Assembly: GCF_033958435.1 (NCBI RefSeq)
Contig: NC_134138.1
Location: 208,329,298-208,393,297, forward strand
Origin: Carettochelys insculpta
Lineage: Eukaryota; Chordata; Testudines; Carettochelyidae
Reading direction: 5' to 3'
DNA: 64,000 nucleotides
This document shows positions 32,674-46,637 of this stretch, one piece after another. The position numbers and the translations under genes are program-made. Every line of letters starts with the position of its first letter. Position 1 is the first letter of the stretch. Under the pieces are notes generated by a model. It was not told the origin of the DNA, did not search any database, and saw only the letters and a program-made list of their open reading frames with translations.

Positions 32674-35600
32674 GGCCAGAAGGGCCCCTCCCCTTCTTTT
32701 CTGCCCGCCGCTGGCGGTGGCAGGGGGACATGGCCCCCGCCAGCAGGTGGCCTGCTTTCCCAACCAGGCCCCGGGGGGCGGGAAAACTCCTGCCAGCAGA
32801 TCAACAGGAAACCCCTGAAACCAACTGACGCAAAAGAGCAGGGAGCCTCCCTGCCCCCGAGCAACAAAAGCCCGACAGCCCACTTTCAGGAGTGGCATTG
32901 GGAAGCCACACCTCCCCACAAGGCAGCGCTCTGGACCACTCATTCAGCCCCACCCAGCTGGCAAGTTTTTCTCCTGGGTGGCAGTCAGTGGAATTCAAAA
33001 GGCAGCGGCGCGCCTCACGCCAGCGTACTGCTGGCCTTTTCCCCTTTTCTTTCTGAAAATGGCCACGCTGGAAGAAAACAGCACGGGGAGAGCCACGCAA
33101 GAGCAGGCAGCAAAGAATGCAGCCCAAACGGACACTCGAGCGCATGCAAACGGGGCAGTTTGAGAAGGAGAGCCCCCTGCTGAACGAACCAGGCGTGAGT
33201 AAGTTCCTTTGGGGTGAGTGACTTGGCTTGACTGTTGCTCTGCATTTGTCTTCTCTTTCAGGTGATTTCACTGACTGTGTCCGTTGGGATTCTGAGCCTG
33301 GGACGTCTTTGAGGCATTGTTGCTTTCCTGAGCCTCGTTGGAATCAGCCTGGGGATCAGCCCTCTGTGATGTTCTTGGATTTGACAACGACTAGCAGAAC
33401 CATTGCTGTAACCACGGTCCAAAGCTTCGACCTAACGCTGTGCCAAGTGGGCCAGATGAGGGGTCTCATGAGAGCTGGTCATTCACGGAATGTCTTGTTG
33501 CTGCTGCTGCTGCTAGATCTGTATCATTTGTGGATGTGAAGTTGTCAGGGGCGGCCCTGTGCTTGGAGTTGAAGTTGGTTCCGGGAGACCACTTGAAGAG
33601 GCGTGGCGACCTCGTCGTCAGCTGAAGCTGCGCTTAACAGGCAAAGGGCCTCATCAGACTGCAATCCCCATCTGAAGCAACAGCCTGGGAGACTGCCAGA
33701 AGCGGAATGGCTCCCTCCTCCGCCGTAGAAAGGAAGAAGGACCACGCAGAGGCGACCCACTCGTGTGCTTCTCCATTTTGAACGTGCTCCCAGACAGGAA
33801 GAAAGAATGGATTTCCCTTCACGTGAGCAAGGCTACCAAGTGCAATTTGCACGCACATTACGCATTAGGAACCATGCAATTTGTTGTCACTTGTTTGAAG
33901 AGATTGTCCAAAGTAAGGCCTTGTTTTGGCTTTGCAAGGTTTGCAGGGTTGGCCTTTAAGTCCCAAGGGGCTCAGAAACAAAAAAAATACCCCAACGTTG
34001 GAATAAAGGACCTCATTTCCCAAAGGTAACTAGGATTTCAGGCCTTAGACACCTGACAAGGGTGGTCGGTCCTGCCAAGAGGGCAAGGAACTGGACCCGA
34101 TGCCCTCTGGAGGTCCCTTCCAGTTCTAGTGTTCCATGCTTGTAGGCTAAGGGGACCCTGACCCTCCTCCATTTTGCCTGCGCTCTCCCGTCTCGAACCC
34201 AGCTCATCGCTTCAGGAGCGCATCTGCTACGCAAACGCAGCCCGGAAGGGCTGCTGACCCACGCGAAGAGAGGACGTACTGCAAAGACTTTTCAGATGGC
34301 AGCTTAGTCCCCCGGCTGCAGCCTGCATCAAGAGCTTTCTGAGCGATCCGGGGCGGGCAGGGAGGAGGAGGTGGCTCTGTCCAGGGAGGCCACTGGCAGC
34401 TAGTCACTTCTGGCAGCAGGCAGCGCTCCACCCCTAACGTGCTCCTTCTAAACGTTCAAAGAGCGCTAGTTGAAAAGAGCCCAGAACAGGGCAAGAGATG
34501 AGAAGAGGCAGAACTAGCATGGCCAAAAAGGACTCATCCAGCAATGCTACTGCGAAGGGGAAGGCAAGAAGAAATGTCAGCTCAAGCAAGCGACACGTCT
34601 TGGGCCCTAAACACGCAGCCCAACTTGTCCCAGGCATCCCCGAAAAGCCTCTCTCCACCAGGAGAGAAAGACAAGCCGCGCCAAAGCTCGGCCCATCCTG
34701 GTCCCAAACCTTGTTGGTCCGATTTTCAGCGTCTCACACCTGGTAGGAACCCCCAGGGTAGAAAGCAATCCAGAAAGCAGAGACGGGAAAAGCGCAGCAG
34801 GAGAAGGCCGCAAAAGCAGGGGTTGGAACTAGCACCGGTGATGAAAAACAAGCAGTTTGTGGAAATTCCAACAATGCCCCTGGGGGAGCCCGAAAGATGG
34901 AGTCCAACTTCTCTGCGCTCCCCCCCAGAAAATCCCCTCCCCACCAGGAAAGACAGAAAGGCCATCTGGATGGAATCCAGGCCCCTCCTGGTCCCAGACG
35001 CAGCGAGGAACAAACCGTTTCCTTTTCCAGCGTGGCCAGCCGTTTAACGGCAGCACGAGGCCGCTGAGCTACTGTGAGGGAGAAGTGCCGTCGGTGCTGA
35101 AGACGCTCTCGACAGCGGCTCTACGGCATGGATCCAGCGATGGGTTTCCCGCGAGACCGCAGGTTAGCTGGAAAGAATCTTCTCTGACCGACTGTGGCAC
35201 TCGCCAGGGCGTAGCGTGAAGCCCCGAGGGCTGCCGAGTAAAGTACCGATCCTCCAGAAAGCGGTCCCTCTTTTCAAACGGTTCCCCGGCCTGACAGGGC
35301 CCGGCATCCCCTGCTGCGGGGCACGTGCCGCCCGGGCATTTCCCAGGAAAGAGGCTCCAGCGCACGTCTCGGTAGGCAGAGGGCACCCGTGCCATTTGCA
35401 ATCACTTGAAGGCTCCCGTCAGTTGCTCGTCCTGGGGCCAGTTGTGGATGTTTCGAAGAAGCTCCCGGCAATTGGGCCGCAACCCAAGGGACAAGGGCTC
35501 GGCACGCACCGAGCCGAAGGGCGGCCTCGTCGGCCTCTCCTGCTGTGGGGTTGTGGCCCAAAGCATCTTGCCATCACCTCCGTAAGAGGTCAGCCAAGGG

Positions 35601-35856
35601 CCTGTTTTGCTTGAGGGAGGCGGGGGTCCTCCGAATGTGCCCTGTTCCCCCGCAGCATGTGCTGCACCCAGTGGGGTGGAAAATCCCACAGCCTGTAGCA
35701 AAGAGTCTCCTGTGGATTTTCTCATTGCTGTGCCCTTCCCTCCCCGCCGGCCAATTGGGCACACCAGGGCAGCCCGCCTTTTGGGGCGGGAAGAGAAGAG
35801 AAGAGAAGAGGCACCACCTCCAAAGGACCGCTGGCCTTCACGGGAGCGCCCACGCC

Positions 35857-35939
35857 TGTCAGGGGTGGGATTCGAACCCACGCCTCCAGGAGAGACTGCG
35901 ACCTGAACGCAGCGCCTTGGACCGCTCGGCCACCCTGAC
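35857..35939 (-). tRNA. tRNA-Leu (CAG), unit 4
   Basis: Intact copy, 142 bp from the next AAG gene, as in other units. Confidence 0.96.
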
Positions 35940-36081
35940 GGCCGGCTGGGCTCCTCCCTCAGCTACCTGTGGGCAGAGAGGCAGCACTCCGGCCCACTGG
36001 GAGTCAGGGCCGCTGCTGCCAACAAAAGCTCCAGCCCTGGCTGCCAAGAGGAGACGGTGGTCCCTGAAAAAGTCAGCCGCC

Positions 36082-36164
36082 TGCCAGGGGTGGGATTCGA
36101 ACCCACGCCTCCAGGGGAGACTGCGACCTTAACGCAGCGCCTTAGACCGCTCGGCCACCCTGAC
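36082..36164 (-). tRNA. tRNA-Leu (AAG), unit 5
   Basis: Intact copy. The unit carries the G marker at 36950. Confidence 0.96.
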
Positions 36165-39100
36165 GGCCAGAAGGGCCCCTCCCCTTCTTTTCTGCCCGCC
36201 GCTGGCGGTGGCAGGGGGACATGGCCCCCGCCAGCAGGTGGCCTGCTTTCCCAACCAGGCCCCGGGGGGCGGGAAAACTCCTGCCAGCAGATCAACAGGA
36301 AACCCCTGAAACCAACTGACGCAAAAGAGCAGGGAGCCTCCCTGCCCCCGAGCAACAAAAGCCCGACAGCCCACTTTCAGGAGTGGCATTGGGAAGCCAC
36401 ACCTCCCCACAAGGCAGCGCTCTGGACCACTCATTCAGCCCCACCCAGCTGGCAAGTTTTTCTCCTGGGTGGCAGTCAGTGGAATTCAAAAGGCAGCGGC
36501 GCGCCTCACGCCAGCGTACTGCTGGCCTTTTCCCCTTTTCTTTCTGAAAATGGCCACGCTGGAAGAAAACAGCACGGGGAGAGCCACGCAAGAGCAGGCA
36601 GCAAAGAATGCAGCCCAAACGGACACTCGAGCGCATGCAAACGGGGGAGTTTGAGAAGGAGAGCCCCCTGCTGAACGAACCAGGCGTGAGTAAGTTCCTT
36701 TGGGGTGAGTGACTTGGCTTGACTGTTGCTCTGCATTTGTCTTCTCTTTCAGGTGATTTCACTGACTGTGTCCGTTGGGATTCTGAGCCTGGGACGTCTT
36801 TGAGGCATTGTTGCTTTCCTGAGCCTCGTTGGAATCAGCCTGGGGATCAGCCCTCTGTGATGTTCTTGGATTTGACAACGACTAGCAGAACCATTGCTGT
36901 AACCACGGTCCAAAGCTTCGACCTAACGCTGTGCCAAGTGGGCCAGATGGGGGGTCTCATGAGAGCTGGTCATTCACGGAATGTCTTGTTGCTGCTGCTG
37001 CTGCTAGATCTGTATCATTTGTGGATGTGAAGTTGTCAGGGGCGGCCCTGTGCTTGGAGTTGAAGTTGGTTCCGGGAGACCACTTGAAGAGGCGTGGCGA
37101 CCTCGTCGTCAGCTGAAGCTGCGCTTAACAGGCAAAGGGCCTCATCAGACTGCAATCCCCATCTGAAGCAACAGCCTGGGAGACTGCCAGAAGCGGAATG
37201 GCTCCCTCCTCCGCCGTAGAAAGGAAGAAGGACCACGCAGAGGCGACCCACTCGTGTGCTTCTCCATTTTGAACGTGCTCCCAGACAGGAAGAAAGAATG
37301 GATTTCCCTTCACGTGAGCAAGGCTACCAAGTGCAATTTGCACGCACATTACGCATTAGGAACCATGCAATTTGTTGTCACTTGTTTGAAGAGATTGTCC
37401 AAAGTAAGGCCTTGTTTTGGCTTTGCAAGGTTTGCAGGGTTGGCCTTTAAGTCCCAAGGGGCTCAGAAACAAAAAAAATACCCCAACGTTGGAATAAAGG
37501 ACCTCATTTCCCAAAGGTAACTAGGATTTCAGGCCTTAGACACCTGACAAGGGTGGTCGGTCCTGCCAAGAGGGCAAGGAACTGGACCCGATGCCCTCTG
37601 GAGGTCCCTTCCAGTTCTAGTGTTCCATGCTTGTAGGCTAAGGGGACCCTGACCCTCCTCCATTTTGCCTGCGCTCTCCCGTCTCGAACCCAGCTCATCG
37701 CTTCAGGAGCGCATCTGCTACGCAAACGCAGCCCGGAAGGGCTGCTGACCCACGCGAAGAGAGGACGTACTGCAAAGACTTTTCAGATGGCAGCTTAGTC
37801 CCCCGGCTGCAGCCTGCATCAAGAGCTTTCTGAGCGATCCGGGGCGGGCAGGGAGGAGGAGGTGGCTCTGTCCAGGGAGGCCACTGGCAGCTAGTCACTT
37901 CTGGCAGCAGGCAGCGCTCCACCCCTAACGTGCTCCTTCTAAACGTTCAAAGAGCGCTAGTTGAAAAGAGCCCAGAACAGGGCAAGAGATGAGAAGAGGC
38001 AGAACTAGCATGGCCAAAAAGGACTCATCCAGCAATGCTACTGCGAAGGGGAAGGCAAGAAGAAATGTCAGCTCAAGCAAGCGACACGTCTTGGGCCCTA
38101 AACACGCAGCCCAACTTGTCCCAGGCATCCCCGAAAAGCCTCTCTCCACCAGGAGAGAAAGACAAGCCGCGCCAAAGCTCGGCCCATCCTGGTCCCAAAC
38201 CTTGTTGGTCCGATTTTCAGCGTCTCACACCTGGTAGGAACCCCCAGGGTAGAAAGCAATCCAGAAAGCAGAGACGGGAAAAGCGCAGCAGGAGAAGGCC
38301 GCAAAAGCAGGGGTTGGAACTAGCACCGGTGATGAAAAACAAGCAGTTTGTGGAAATTCCAACAATGCCCCTGGGGGAGCCCGAAAGATGGAGTCCAACT
38401 TCTCTGCGCTCCCCCCCAGAAAATCCCCTCCCCACCAGGAAAGACAGAAAGGCCATCTGGATGGAATCCAGGCCCCTCCTGGTCCCAGACGCAGCGAGGA
38501 ACAAACCGTTTCCTTTTCCAGCGTGGCCAGCCGTTTAACGGCAGCACGAGGCCGCTGAGCTACTGTGAGGGAGAAGTGCCGTCGGTGCTGAAGACGCTCT
38601 CGACAGCGGCTCTACGGCATGGATCCAGCGATGGGTTTCCCGCGAGACCGCAGGTTAGCTGGAAAGAATCTTCTCTGACCGACTGTGGCACTCGCCAGGG
38701 CGTAGCGTGAAGCCCCGAGGGCTGCCGAGTAAAGTACCGATCCTCCAGAAAGCGGTCCCTCTTTTCAAACGGTTCCCCGGCCTGACAGGGCCCGGCATCC
38801 CCTGCTGCGGGGCACGTGCCGCCCGGGCATTTCCCAGGAAAGAGGCTCCAGCGCACGTCTCGGTAGGCAGAGGGCACCCGTGCCATTTGCAATCACTTGA
38901 AGGCTCCCGTCAGTTGCTCGTCCTGGGGCCAGTTGTGGATGTTTCGAAGAAGCTCCCGGCAATTGGGCCGCAACCCAAGGGACAAGGGCTCGGCACGCAC
39001 CGAGCCGAAGGGCGGCCTCGTCGGCCTCTCCTGCTGTGGGGTTGTGGCCCAAAGCATCTTGCCATCACCTCCGTAAGAGGTCAGCCAAGGGCCTGTTTTG

Positions 39101-39347
39101 CTTGAGGGAGGCGGGGGTCCTCCGAATGTGCCCTGTTCCCCCGCAGCATGTGCTGCACCCAGTGGGGTGGAAAATCCCACAGCCTGTAGCAAAGAGTCTC
39201 CTGTGGATTTTCTCATTGCTGTGCCCTTCCCTCCCCGCCGGCCAATTGGGCACACCAGGGCAGCCTGCCTTTTGGGGCGGGAAGAGAAGAGAAGAGAAGA
39301 GGCACCACCTCCAAAGGACCGCTGGCCTTCACGGGAGCGCCCACGCC

Positions 39348-39430
39348 TGTCAGGGGTGGGATTCGAACCCACGCCTCCAGGAGAGACTGCGACCTGAACG
39401 CAGCGCCTTGGACCGCTCGGCCACCCTGAC
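39348..39430 (-). tRNA. tRNA-Leu (CAG), unit 5
   Basis: Intact copy. A private C-to-T change at about 39266 lies in its downstream spacer. Confidence 0.96.
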
Positions 39431-39572
39431 GGCCGGCTGGGCTCCTCCCTCAGCTACCTGTGGGCAGAGAGGCAGCACTCCGGCCCACTGGGAGTCAGGG
39501 CCGCTGCTGCCAACAAAAGCTCCAGCCCTGGCTGCCAAGAGGAGACGGTGGTCCCTGAAAAAGTCAGCCACC

Positions 39573-39655
39573 TGCCAGGGGTGGGATTCGAACCCACGCC
39601 TCCAGGGGAGACTGCGACCTTAACGCAGCGCCTTAGACCGCTCGGCCACCCTGAC
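39573..39655 (-). tRNA. tRNA-Leu (AAG), unit 6
   Basis: Intact copy. A private base change sits just downstream of its 3' end (cagccacc instead of cagccgcc, about 39570). The T5 terminator at 39558-39562 is unaffected. Confidence 0.96.
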
Positions 39656-42600
39656 GGCCAGAAGGGCCCCTCCCCTTCTTTTCTGCCCGCCGCTGGCGGT
39701 GGCAGGGGGACATGGCCCCCGCCAGCAGGTGGCCTGCTTTCCCAACCAGGCCCCGGGGGGCGGGAAAACTCCTGCCAGCAGATCAACAGGAAACCCCTGA
39801 AACCAACTGACGCAAAAGAGCAGGGAGCCTCCCTGCCCCCGAGCAACAAAAGCCCGACAGCCCACTTTCAGGAGTGGCATTGGGAAGCCACACCTCCCCA
39901 CAAGGCAGCGCTCTGGACCACTCATTCAGCCCCACCCAGCTGGCAAGTTTTTCTCCTGGGTGGCAGTCAGTGGAATTCAAAAGGCAGCGGCGCGCCTCAC
40001 GCCAGCGTACTGCTGGCCTTTTCCCCTTTTCTTTCTGAAAATGGCCACGCTGGAAGAAAACAGCACGGGGAGAGCCACGCAAGAGCAGGCAGCAAAGAAT
40101 GCAGCCCAAACGGACACTCGAGCGCATGCAAACGGGGGAGTTTGAGAAGGAGAGCCCCCTGCTGAACGAACCAGGCGTGAGTAAGTTCCTTTGGGGTGAG
40201 TGACTTGGCTTGACTGTTGCTCTGCATTTGTCTTCTCTTTCAGGTGATTTCACTGACTGTGTCCGTTGGGATTCTGAGCCTGGGACGTCTTTGAGGCATT
40301 GTTGCTTTCCTGAGCCTCGTTGGAATCAGCCTGGGGATCAGCCCTCTGTGATGTTCTTGGATTTGACAACGACTAGCAGAACCATTGCTGTAACCACGGT
40401 CCAAAGCTTCGACCTAACGCTGTGCCAAGTGGGCCAGATGGGGGGTCTCATGAGAGCTGGTCATTCACGGAATGTCTTGTTGCTGCTGCTGCTGCTAGAT
40501 CTGTATCATTTGTGGATGTGAAGTTGTCAGGGGCGGCCCTGTGCTTGGAGTTGAAGTTGGTTCCGGGAGACCACTTGAAGAGGCGTGGCGACCTCGTCGT
40601 CAGCTGAAGCTGCGCTTAACAGGCAAAGGGCCTCATCAGACTGCAATCCCCATCTGAAGCAACAGCCTGGGAGACTGCCAGAAGCGGAATGGCTCCCTCC
40701 TCCGCCGTAGAAAGGAAGAAGGACCACGCAGAGGCGACCCACTCGTGTGCTTCTCCATTTTGAACGTGCTCCCAGACAGGAAGAAAGAATGGATTTCCCT
40801 TCACGTGAGCAAGGCTACCAAGTGCAATTTGCACGCACATTACGCATTAGGAACCATGCAATTTGTTGTCACTTGTTTGAAGAGATTGTCCAAAGTAAGG
40901 CCTTGTTTTGGCTTTGCAAGGTTTGCAGGGTTGGCCTTTAAGTCCCAAGGGGCTCAGAAACAAAAAAAATACCCCAACGTTGGAATAAAGGACCTCATTT
41001 CCCAAAGGTAACTAGGATTTCAGGCCTTAGACACCTGACAAGGGTGGTCGGTCCTGCCAAGAGGGCAAGGAACTGGACCCGATGCCCTCTGGAGGTCCCT
41101 TCCAGTTCTAGTGTTCCATGCTTGTAGGCTAAGGGGACCCTGACCCTCCTCCATTTTGCCTGCGCTCTCCCGTCTCGAACCCAGCTCATCGCTTCAGGAG
41201 CGCATCTGCTACGCAAACGCAGCCCGGAAGGGCTGCTGACCCACGCGAAGAGAGGACGTACTGCAAAGACTTTTCAGATGGCAGCTTAGTCCCCCGGCTG
41301 CAGCCTGCATCAAGAGCTTTCTGAGCGATCCGGGGCGGGCAGGGAGGAGGAGGTGGCTCTGTCCAGGGAGGCCACTGGCAGCTAGTCACTTCTGGCAGCA
41401 GGCAGCGCTCCACCCCTAACGTGCTCCTTCTAAACGTTCAAAGAGCGCTAGTTGAAAAGAGCCCAGAACAGGGCAAGAGATGAGAAGAGGCAGAACTAGC
41501 ATGGCCAAAAAGGACTCATCCAGCAATGCTACTGCGAAGGGGAAGGCAAGAAGAAATGTCAGCTCAAGCAAGCGACACGTCTTGGGCCCTAAACACGCAG
41601 CCCAACTTGTCCCAGGCATCCCCGAAAAGCCTCTCTCCACCAGGAGAGAAAGACAAGCCGCGCCAAAGCTCGGCCCATCCTGGTCCCAAACCTTGTTGGT
41701 CCGATTTTCAGCGTCTCACACCTGGTAGGAACCCCCAGGGTAGAAAGCAATCCAGAAAGCAGAGACGGGAAAAGCGCAGCAGGAGAAGGCCGCAAAAGCA
41801 GGGGTTGGAACTAGCACCGGTGATGAAAAACAAGCAGTTTGTGGAAATTCCAACAATGCCCCTGGGGGAGCCCGAAAGATGGAGTCCAACTTCTCTGCGC
41901 TCCCCCCCAGAAAATCCCCTCCCCACCAGGAAAGACAGAAAGGCCATCTGGATGGAATCCAGGCCCCTCCTGGTCCCAGACGCAGCGAGGAACAAACCGT
42001 TTCCTTTTCCAGCGTGGCCAGCCGTTTAACGGCAGCACGAGGCCGCTGAGCTACTGTGAGGGAGAAGTGCCGTCGGTGCTGAAGATGCTCTCGACAGCGG
42101 CTCTACGGCATGGATCCAGCGATGGGTTTCCCGCGAGACCGCAGGTTAGCTGGAAAGAATCTTCTCTGACCGACTGTGGCACTCGCCAGGGCGTAGCGTG
42201 AAGCCCCGAGGGCTGCCGAGTAAAGTACCGATCCTCCAGAAAGCGGTCCCTCTTTTCAAACGGTTCCCCGGCCTGACAGGGCCCGGCATCCCCTGCTGCG
42301 GGGCACGTGCCGCCCGGGCATTTCCCAGGAAAGAGGCTCCAGCGCACGTCTCGGTAGGCAGAGGGCACCCGTGCCATTTGCAATCACTTGAAGGCTCCCG
42401 TCAGTTGCTCGTCCTGGGGCCAGTTGTGGATGTTTCGAAGAAGCTCCCGGCAATTGGGCCGCAACCCAAGGGACAAGGGCTCGGCACGCACCGAGCCGAA
42501 GGGCGGCCTCGTCGGCCTCTCCTGCTGTGGGGTTGTGGCCCAAAGCATCTTGCCATCACCTCCGTAAGAGGTCAGCCAAGGGCCTGTTTTGCTTGAGGGA

Positions 42601-42838
42601 GGCGGGGGTCCTCCGAATGTGCCCTGTTCCCCCGCAGCATGTGCTGCACCCAGTGGGGTGGAAAATCCCACAGCCTGTAGCAAAGAGTCTCCTGTGGATT
42701 TTCTCATTGCTGTGCCCTTCCCTCCCCGCCGGCCAATTGGGCACACCAGGGCAGCCCGCCTTTTGGGGCGGGAAGAGAAGAGAAGAGAAGAGGCACCACC
42801 TCCAAAGGACCGCTGGCCTTCACGGGAGCGCCCACGCC

Positions 42839-42921
42839 TGTCAGGGGTGGGATTCGAACCCACGCCTCCAGGAGAGACTGCGACCTGAACGCAGCGCCTT
42901 GGACCGCTCGGCCACCCTGAC
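42839..42921 (-). tRNA. tRNA-Leu (CAG), unit 6
   Basis: Intact copy. Its unit has a private C-to-T at about 42086, outside the gene. Confidence 0.96.
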
Positions 42922-43063
42922 GGCCGGCTGGGCTCCTCCCTCAGCTACCTGTGGGCAGAGAGGCAGCACTCCGGCCCACTGGGAGTCAGGGCCGCTGCTG
43001 CCAACAAAAGCTCCAGCCCTGGCTGCCAAGAGGAGACGGTGGTCCCTGAAAAAGTCAGCCGCC

Positions 43064-43146
43064 TGCCAGGGGTGGGATTCGAACCCACGCCTCCAGGGGA
43101 GACTGCGACCTTAACGCAGCGCCTTAGACCGCTCGGCCACCCTGAC
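43064..43146 (-). tRNA. tRNA-Leu (AAG), unit 7
   Basis: Intact copy. The unit carries the C marker at 43629, like units 4 and 8. Confidence 0.96.
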
Positions 43147-46100
43147 GGCCAGAAGGGCCCCTCCCCTTCTTTTCTGCCCGCCGCTGGCGGTGGCAGGGGG
43201 ACATGGCCCCCGCCAGCAGGTGGCCTGCTTTCCCAACCAGGCCCCGGGGGGCGGGAAAACTCCTGCCAGCAGATCAACAGGAAACCCCTGAAACCAACTG
43301 ACGCAAAAGAGCAGGGAGCCTCCCTGCCCCCGAGCAACAAAAGCCCGACAGCCCACTTTCAGGAGTGGCATTGGGAAGCCACACCTCCCCACAAGGCAGC
43401 GCTCTGGACCACTCATTCAGCCCCACCCAGCTGGCAAGTTTTTCTCCTGGGTGGCAGTCAGTGGAATTCAAAAGGCAGCGGCGCGCCTCACGCCAGCGTA
43501 CTGCTGGCCTTTTCCCCTTTTCTTTCTGAAAATGGCCACGCTGGAAGAAAACAGCACGGGGAGAGCCACGCAAGAGCAGGCAGCAAAGAATGCAGCCCAA
43601 ACGGACACTCGAGCGCATGCAAACGGGGCAGTTTGAGAAGGAGAGCCCCCTGCTGAACGAACCAGGCGTGAGTAAGTTCCTTTGGGGTGAGTGACTTGGC
43701 TTGACTGTTGCTCTGCATTTGTCTTCTCTTTCAGGTGATTTCACTGACTGTGTCCGTTGGGATTCTGAGCCTGGGACGTCTTTGAGGCATTGTTGCTTTC
43801 CTGAGCCTCGTTGGAATCAGCCTGGGGATCAGCCCTCTGTGATGTTCTTGGATTTGACAACGACTAGCAGAACCATTGCTGTAACCACGGTCCAAAGCTT
43901 CGACCTAACGCTGTGCCAAGTGGGCCAGATGAGGGGTCTCATGAGAGCTGGTCATTCACGGAATGTCTTGTTGCTGCTGCTGCTGCTAGATCTGTATCAT
44001 TTGTGGATGTGAAGTTGTCAGGGGCGGCCCTGTGCTTGGAGTTGAAGTTGGTTCCGGGAGACCACTTGAAGAGGCGTGGCGACCTCGTCGTCAGCTGAAG
44101 CTGCGCTTAACAGGCAAAGGGCCTCATCAGACTGCAATCCCCATCTGAAGCAACAGCCTGGGAGACTGCCAGAAGCGGAATGGCTCCCTCCTCCGCCGTA
44201 GAAAGGAAGAAGGACCACGCAGAGGCGACCCACTCGTGTGCTTCTCCATTTTGAACGTGCTCCCAGACAGGAAGAAAGAATGGATTTCCCTTCACGTGAG
44301 CAAGGCTACCAAGTGCAATTTGCACGCACATTACGCATTAGGAACCATGCAATTTGTTGTCACTTGTTTGAAGAGATTGTCCAAAGTAAGGCCTTGTTTT
44401 GGCTTTGCAAGGTTTGCAGGGTTGGCCTTTAAGTCCCAAGGGGCTCAGAAACAAAAAAAATACCCCAACGTTGGAATAAAGGACCTCATTTCCCAAAGGT
44501 AACTAGGATTTCAGGCCTTAGACACCTGACAAGGGTGGTCGGTCCTGCCAAGAGGGCAAGGAACTGGACCCGATGCCCTCTGGAGGTCCCTTCCAGTTCT
44601 AGTGTTCCATGCTTGTAGGCTAAGGGGACCCTGACCCTCCTCCATTTTGCCTGCGCTCTCCCGTCTCGAACCCAGCTCATCGCTTCAGGAGCGCATCTGC
44701 TACGCAAACGCAGCCCGGAAGGGCTGCTGACCCACGCGAAGAGAGGACGTACTGCAAAGACTTTTCAGATGGCAGCTTAGTCCCCCGGCTGCAGCCTGCA
44801 TCAAGAGCTTTCTGAGCGATCCGGGGCGGGCAGGGAGGAGGAGGTGGCTCTGTCCAGGGAGGCCACTGGCAGCTAGTCACTTCTGGCAGCAGGCAGCGCT
44901 CCACCCCTAACGTGCTCCTTCTAAACGTTCAAAGAGCGCTAGTTGAAAAGAGCCCAGAACAGGGCAAGAGATGAGAAGAGGCAGAACTAGCATGGCCAAA
45001 AAGGACTCATCCAGCAATGCTACTGCGAAGGGGAAGGCAAGAAGAAATGTCAGCTCAAGCAAGCGACACGTCTTGGGCCCTAAACACGCAGCCCAACTTG
45101 TCCCAGGCATCCCCGAAAAGCCTCTCTCCACCAGGAGAGAAAGACAAGCCGCGCCAAAGCTCGGCCCATCCTGGTCCCAAACCTTGTTGGTCCGATTTTC
45201 AGCGTCTCACACCTGGTAGGAACCCCCAGGGTAGAAAGCAATCCAGAAAGCAGAGACGGGAAAAGCGCAGCAGGAGAAGGCCGCAAAAGCAGGGGTTGGA
45301 ACTAGCACCGGTGATGAAAAACAAGCAGTTTGTGGAAATTCCAACAATGCCCCTGGGGGAGCCCGAAAGATGGAGTCCAACTTCTCTGCGCTCCCCCCCA
45401 GAAAATCCCCTCCCCACCAGGAAAGACAGAAAGGCCATCTGGATGGAATCCAGGCCCCTCCTGGTCCCAGACGCAGCGAGGAACAAACCGTTTCCTTTTC
45501 CAGCGTGGCCAGCCGTTTAACGGCAGCACGAGGCCGCTGAGCTACTGTGAGGGAGAAGTGCCGTCGGTGCTGAAGACGCTCTCGACAGCGGCTCTACGGC
45601 ATGGATCCAGCGATGGGTTTCCCGCGAGACCGCAGGTTAGCTGGAAAGAATCTTCTCTGACCGACTGTGGCACTCGCCAGGGCGTAGCGTGAAGCCCCGA
45701 GGGCTGCCGAGTAAAGTACCGATCCTCCAGAAAGCGGTCCCTCTTTTCAAACGGTTCCCCGGCCTGACAGGGCCCGGCATCCCCTGCTGCGGGGCACGTG
45801 CCGCCCGGGCATTTCCCAGGAAAGAGGCTCCAGCGCACGTCTCGGTAGGCAGAGGGCACCCGTGCCATTTGCAATCACTTGAAGGCTCCCGTCAGTTGCT
45901 CGTCCTGGGGCCAGTTGTGGATGTTTCGAAGAAGCTCCCGGCAATTGGGCCGCAACCCAAGGGACAAGGGCTCGGCACGCACCGAGCCGAAGGGCGGCCT
46001 CGTCGGCCTCTCCTGCTGTGGGGTTGTGGCCCAAAGCATCTTGCCATCACCTCCGTAAGAGGTCAGCCAAGGGCCTGTTTTGCTTGAGGGAGGCGGGGGT

Positions 46101-46329
46101 CCTCCGAATGTGCCCTGTTCCCCCGCAGCATGTGCTGCACCCAGTGGGGTGGAAAATCCCACAGCCTGTAGCAAAGAGTCTCCTGTGGATTTTCTCATTG
46201 CTGTGCCCTTCCCTCCCCGCCGGCCAATTGGGCACACCAGGGCAGCCCGCCTTTTGGGGCGGGAAGAGAAGAGAAGAGAAGAGGCACCACCTCCAAAGGA
46301 CCGCTGGCCTTCACGGGAGCGCCCACGCC

Positions 46330-46412
46330 TGTCAGGGGTGGGATTCGAACCCACGCCTCCAGGAGAGACTGCGACCTGAACGCAGCGCCTTGGACCGCTC
46401 GGCCACCCTGAC
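46330..46412 (-). tRNA. tRNA-Leu (CAG), unit 7
   Basis: Intact copy with no differences seen. Confidence 0.96.
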
Positions 46413-46554
46413 GGCCGGCTGGGCTCCTCCCTCAGCTACCTGTGGGCAGAGAGGCAGCACTCCGGCCCACTGGGAGTCAGGGCCGCTGCTGCCAACAAAA
46501 GCTCCAGCCCTGGCTGCCAAGAGGAGACGGTGGTCCCTGAAAAAGTCAGCCGCC

Positions 46555-46637
46555 TGCCAGGGGTGGGATTCGAACCCACGCCTCCAGGGGAGACTGCGAC
46601 CTTAACGCAGCGCCTTAGACCGCTCGGCCACCCTGAC
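46555..46637 (-). tRNA. tRNA-Leu (AAG), unit 8
   Basis: Intact copy. The unit carries the C marker at 47120. Confidence 0.96.
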